Below are positions 42,301 to 44,889 of a DNA stretch of 44,889 nucleotides, piece after piece. The DNA lies in NCBI GenBank assembly GCA_018814445.1, contig JAHIZV010000115.1, positions 1-44,889 on the forward strand. Direction: 5' to 3'. Under the pieces are notes generated by a model. The model was given only the letters and a program-made list of their open reading frames with translations. It was not told the DNA's origin and ran no database searches. How positions within the stretch are numbered: the first letter of the stretch is position 1; each line of letters opens with the position of its first letter. The DNA is from Verrucomicrobiota bacterium. Its GTDB lineage: Bacteria; Verrucomicrobiota; Kiritimatiellia; JAHIZV01. Position numbers and translations under genes: made by a program.

Positions 42301-43562
42301 CGGGCCCGGGTTTCATTCTCAATGATTCCGACGCGCTCTTAGGCGAGCCAGACTGGAGCGGCGGCAGCGTGGACACGACTGCGGGAAAGAGCGGTACTTT
42401 ATCCGTCCTTAAAATAGACTCCGTTGAAGCCTACTGTGACAAGTTCGGAGCGAGCGGTTCCTTCGGGGTTAATCCGGAAATCTTCGCCGGAGGACAAACC
42501 GACTTCGGCCAACCGGACCAGCCGCCGCCGTATTGGTGGTTGCCGGGAACGTATGCGAATCCATCGTCGAAAGTGCTCAAGGTCTTCTTCAAATACATCA
42601 AGGACTCGAACGACGAGCCGGATCCATTCGACATCGATTTGAAGGCCAATATCCTGCCCGACAGTATTTCGGACGACGTTCTGAACATCACTTGGTACAA
42701 CTGGGCCGGGCCGTCTGCTTCCGGTTCATTCGATAAGACCGACGAGCGGGAAGTGAAGTTCCAGAACCCCACCAAGGGCGGGCTTTACAAGTTCCGGATG
42801 GAGATGCAGCCGCCGGGCTGCATCATGGCCAGTGACGCTTGGGTGTTGTTGCCGAAAGCTGGCGGGGAGATTGCCGGTTGGATGGTTACTGAAGTTCCGT
42901 CCTTGGTCACTCGGGCCGCGAACTGGGAGACTGCCGTCCGCGCCGTCGCTGTTGCTCATAGTCTGAATGAAAATGACTTCCTTGAAACCGCATGGAAAGC
43001 CATCGCAACTTGTGACTTCGATTATCAGGGCATTGTTGGTTCCCCGACCAAACGATATTCGTTCAGGGATTCAGATCGGCCAGCTGGACATACACCTGAC
43101 CCAAGCATCCCGGGCATGGCGGGAGAGAAAGGGAATGGCGATTGGGATGAGCCGTCTTATGCCACGCTCGCGGGCATCGTGGTTCATCGGGCGAAGATCA
43201 ACAACGCCATGTACGCCGTCTGGGGACGTGAACTCGGATATACAGAACTCCAACTCAAAGCTGGTGCGTTTTGGAATGCCATGGGGCGTAGCCTTTGGGA
43301 TGATTCCACATCCCAGAGCGCTGTTGAATTGGGAAGCGATCTTTACGATGCGCATTCAGGTGGAGGAAGCTTGTCGGCGATTCTCACAAAGACACGCGCC
43401 AGGGATATTCAATCGCCGGACACTCCGTCCGGCTTGAACGATGTGAACCTGTGGCCCGACACCACTTCTGTATCCTCAGGCTTTTCACTTCCGACAATGC
43501 CCACGGATTACGACAGTCTGGACGAAGGCGAGAATGAAATCCCACGCGGACGTTTATTTTAG
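39342..43562 (+). CDS. Giant secreted protein: FG-GAP-like repeats, parallel beta-helix, Ca-binding repeats, unknown C-terminus
   Basis: A 1406-residue exported protein with a signal peptide (LLFFVAFALWIVSRSFGA). Residues about 35-285 hold at least five FG-GAP-like repeats with calcium loops (PVPGDYDGDGICDIAVFD, PVPADYDGDGKADLAVYD). A calcium-rich linker (about 290-345) leads to a right-handed beta-helix (about 360-740) with ISDCxI-type turns such as DCVIEDCTATVSGGGIYLEG. Next are thrombospondin-3/EF-hand-like repeats (about 745-905: DSDDDGLSDDAEAYHGSDP, DSDGDGVQDGAEVSNGSDP). The last 500 residues match nothing I know. The end (about 1240-1406) is helical, with HRAKINNAMYAVWGRELGYTELQLKAGAFW. 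It overlaps the upstream exported protein and is followed by a HEAT-like protein 11 bp later. Confidence 0.8.
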   Translation: MIRSRSCLLFFVAFALWIVSRSFGAAPFEEKLYGFPGTIPVPGDYDGDEKEDMAIYYPPTGWWHIFKSGSGEYSKQFGSVNMTPVPGDYDGDGICDIAVFDPAPAIWHIIHSGDQSQEHTQYGTSDMMPVPADYDGDGRHDIGVYYPPLGQWYIFKSTEGAYYKQFGNINMTPVPADYDGDGKADLAVYDRTTFLWHFLKSTEGYTNVLWGYPGPVPVSEDFDGDGLSDLGLFNASSRVFHTFQSTRGAYDITFPETGYPCPADFENSGENQLVVFKDGSGTWYIDKTFIDWDLDGLKRDWENAHGLNDYDNGFGDINNGAEGDPDGDGYNNAYEQAGGSDPQNAASVPSPSYVLYAAAASFQDAIDAVDEYGVILAMPGTYMGSWNRNTTFNGKKVMIRSQAGPEQTIINLENAGRGFIFDDEETRQSVLHGFTIKNGQADKGGGIYCLKSSPTIVDCVIEDCTATVSGGGIYLEGSSPAIKDCTIQRNQTGTGEGGGICVVPVETRISTTPLLYTLEGSSPLIEGCAIRANTSGGDEGGGLFIKHGLWQDSVIESETPSEPQVVRCAITENIGDQAVYSGSRSQTTLKNCAVYKNAGKGVRNFYGRLTVRNCSVSDNAGLDGGAGIASVLDDSIYSLADLTSVENSVVWDNAPAQDQVMSYVDAGVCRVDYSVYNPAHEPSAPNHSVFEATCSTADPKLTRTGHLRSVSPAKDGADDSIAPSDDLDGEVRPAGVHADIGCDEFIDTDGDTLADIWEAENGLNPAVYDDPQANPDGDELTHEQEYTAGTDPFVYPGDSDDDGLSDDAEAYHGSDPLDWDSDGDLFPDGWEVDYDFDPMSTSDPNPSGDADGDSLSNFEELRHGTDPTAVDSDGDGVQDGAEVSNGSDPADADDNGDPDNCLVLNLVVGDPSTSNSERYSLDVGEHVKHVASEFGVVTPATPYAFVKGKVYTYRVRWIASIWETPDYDYRATIGGQRDGVPQAGILTGPGFILNDSDALLGEPDWSGGSVDTTAGKSGTLSVLKIDSVEAYCDKFGASGSFGVNPEIFAGGQTDFGQPDQPPPYWWLPGTYANPSSKVLKVFFKYIKDSNDEPDPFDIDLKANILPDSISDDVLNITWYNWAGPSASGSFDKTDEREVKFQNPTKGGLYKFRMEMQPPGCIMASDAWVLLPKAGGEIAGWMVTEVPSLVTRAANWETAVRAVAVAHSLNENDFLETAWKAIATCDFDYQGIVGSPTKRYSFRDSDRPAGHTPDPSIPGMAGEKGNGDWDEPSYATLAGIVVHRAKINNAMYAVWGRELGYTELQLKAGAFWNAMGRSLWDDSTSQSAVELGSDLYDAHSGGGSLSAILTKTRARDIQSPDTPSGLNDVNLWPDTTSVSSGFSLPTMPTDYDSLDEGENEIPRGRLF

Positions 43563-43573
43563 GAGAATGTGCC

Positions 43574-44557
43574 ATGAAAAGAGACCGGACTATCTTGCTT
43601 CTTCTGTTGAGTGTGTTTCTGCCCCTCTTTGTCGGCGCGGCAGAAGAGAATCCGCCATCTTCGACCGCGATTTACCAGACCCTTGAGCAGCTATGGAGTA
43701 GTCGCAAGTTCACAGAGCTTACCGAATATGTCCACGAACTCAGAAGTTCCTGGGACGGGTATGTTCCTGTTGAACTGACCCTTGCGATCTACAGCGACCA
43801 ATATGGGGCACAGGTTGAGGACGCGATTGATAGACTTGAGTCGCTTCGCGAGAGGTTAGGTGCCGATGTCGGGGCTGCATCTCCGGTGTTCATGGAACTA
43901 TTGGACTCAAGAATCATTCGGTATAAGAAAGCGCAAAAGTTTTATTTGCAGCAGGGCATCTCACGTGAACAGCGTCTCGCCGAAAGAGATCCGCTGAAAA
44001 AGACCGAATTCAAACACTCCAAGCATTGGGTCGGTGTTGATGAAATGATGTACTTCAACGCGCCGGAAGTGTTCTTGACCGAACAGGGGATCATTCCAGC
44101 GCATCCCGGTGAATCCGTGACGGATGATACCGGATTGAAGCAAAAGAATGCGCAGCAGCTTTTGCAGTCCATCAGCGACGACCAGACGACCATGGATGTG
44201 CGGAAAGCTGCGGCAAGAGAACTCGTTAAGAAGCGTGCGACCAAGGGAGACCTCAAGGAAGTAGCTCAGGGTCTGGACGAAGCCAATATGGTGTATACAT
44301 ACCGTGACACGGTCGAAGAGCTTGCAAAGGTCGGACGCGAAGCCGTGCCAGGCGTCCTTGAGGCGTTGAATGCTCCGTCCGGCTCCAACACTGACAAGAA
44401 ATGCGCGATCTGGGCGCTGGTGCGTATCGGAGTTGCCGATCCCGATGTAATCCAGACCTTGCAGGCCATATCGGAGAATGCGGATCGCGCTGACCTTGCC
44501 AAGTACGCTCAAGACGCTTTGCAGTATCTGCAGGCCAGGAATCGGCGATCGCGTTGA
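43574..44557 (+). CDS. Exported HEAT-repeat-like protein
   Basis: A 327-residue protein with a signal peptide (TILLLLLSVFLPLFVGAAEE). The C-terminal half has HEAT/armadillo-like helix pairs (TTMDVRKAAARELVKKRATKGDLKEV, AKVGREAVPGVLEALNAPSGS, KKCAIWALVRIGVADPDVIQTLQAISE). The N-terminal half is helical, without a recognised family (KAQKFYLQQGISREQRLAERDP). It starts 11 bp after the giant secreted protein with a modest Shine-Dalgarno (AGGAG), so it probably belongs to the same operon. It could act as a partner, chaperone or immunity-like protein for the unknown C-terminal domain next door; this is only a positional inference. Confidence 0.7.
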   Translation: MKRDRTILLLLLSVFLPLFVGAAEENPPSSTAIYQTLEQLWSSRKFTELTEYVHELRSSWDGYVPVELTLAIYSDQYGAQVEDAIDRLESLRERLGADVGAASPVFMELLDSRIIRYKKAQKFYLQQGISREQRLAERDPLKKTEFKHSKHWVGVDEMMYFNAPEVFLTEQGIIPAHPGESVTDDTGLKQKNAQQLLQSISDDQTTMDVRKAAARELVKKRATKGDLKEVAQGLDEANMVYTYRDTVEELAKVGREAVPGVLEALNAPSGSNTDKKCAIWALVRIGVADPDVIQTLQAISENADRADLAKYAQDALQYLQARNRRSR

Positions 44558-44889
44558 CCGGCGGTACTTCATGTTCATTGACGGCCTACGCGCTGACGCG
44601 CTCCGGTGAAGGTGTTCGCGGCCGTTGGCCGCTCACTTGTACCCCCTCCGCACATCGCCGCGACGTTGGCGGCCAACATCGCGGCCATGTGCTCCGCCCC
44701 ATGCGTGCCGCTACGCGCTTTGCGGCTATGGATGCATCGAACGTGGTGGGTGGTGCGACGGACGCAGCGCCAAGCCGCGCGGGGCCGCGCCGGAATGACG
44801 GGTCGATCCCGCAGGGCGGGACCGCCCCGCCACCGGGCAACGTCGCATAACGGCGCGCGTTATGCGTTCGTTCGCTCGAAGACTCGCTC
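44558..44889. other. Terminal GC-rich noncoding stretch with a perfect 8-bp hairpin
   Basis: No gene I can support is seen in the last 332 bp. The stretch contains several partial inverted repeats, among them GGCCGTTGG near 44630 and GGCGGCCAAC near 44670. CGCATAAC (44844-44851) and GTTATGCG (44859-44866) form a perfect 8-bp stem with a 7-nt loop. The end of the window continues with TTCGTTCGCTCG repeats. It may be a repeat or cassette boundary; the half-site does not fit the integron core consensus. Confidence 0.4.

Noticed and set aside
44844-44866. Integron attC site
   Set aside because: The half-site reads GTTATGC and the outer box GCATAAC, which do not fit the GTTRRRY and RYYYAAC consensus, and the two boxes are only 7 nt apart instead of the longer attC fold.

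Overview
This window is bacterial, GC-rich (an impression, not counted), and gene-dense apart from a remodelled accessory stretch. No rRNA, tRNA or phage gene was seen. The protein families suggest a free-living heterotroph of the Planctomycetes-Verrucomicrobia-Chlamydiae group. The clues are an SHD1-like domain beside an alpha/beta hydrolase, large secreted thrombospondin-type-3/EF-hand proteins, right-handed beta-helix proteins, an AmmeMemoRadiSam locus and numerous 7-mer intergenic arrays. Kiritimatiellota or a relative is my best guess, but no 16S or marker gene here settles it.

Layout. 1-2 kb: a partner-switching signalling module (PP2C phosphatase, STAS antagonist, anti-sigma kinase). 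2-5.3 kb: chaperone genes grpE-dnaJ, then rsmE and a class I glutamine amidotransferase that overlap across a heptamer array. 5.3-9.5 kb: a decayed type I restriction-modification locus in which hsdM, hsdS and hsdR have each lost the segment carrying essential motifs; a four-helix-bundle gene inside it looks intact and lies between two strictly 9-bp-periodic inverted TTGAC arrays. 9.5-10.2 kb: an intact Phd/VapC-type toxin-antitoxin pair. 10.2-11.6 kb (minus): an Rrf2 regulator with a TSUP permease. 11.7-18.4 kb: an AmmeMemoRadiSam locus with a radical SAM enzyme, a tiny Tat-signal protein, a Memo-AMMECR1 fusion lipoprotein and a 1273-residue membrane fusion (spermine-synthase-like, flavinylated FMN-binding, NapH-like Fe-S). 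18.5-22.1 kb: a DUF4143 ATPase, galT and an arabinokinase-like GHMP kinase. 22.1-22.4 kb: a toxin-antitoxin pair collapsed into a chimera. 22.5-26 kb (minus): a secreted protein, a CBM48/SHD1/hydrolase protein and a frameshifted B12-radical SAM gene. 26-32 kb: tatD, tcdA, a toroid lipoprotein, pdxB, sucC and sucD. 32-32.2 kb: a MITE-like palindromic element. 32.7-36.1 kb (minus): a YgfK-like iron-sulfur flavoprotein. 36.3-44.6 kb: secreted proteins, including a three-gene set whose first gene sits behind a ten-unit heptamer array that puts a well-placed ATG out of frame.

How it fits together. Most operons are tight, with ATGA or GTGA overlaps (toxin-antitoxin, ATPase-galT-kinase, sucC-sucD, secreted cluster). 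Two themes stand out. Short 7-9 bp repeat arrays sit between genes, sometimes inside start or stop regions. Host-defence genes have been cut down by internal deletions, at least two of which appear to join at short shared sequences. The most promising undescribed systems are the extracytoplasmic AmmeMemoRadiSam/flavin electron-transfer locus, the possibly phase-variable secreted cluster near 38.6 kb, and the paired 9-bp inverted arrays.
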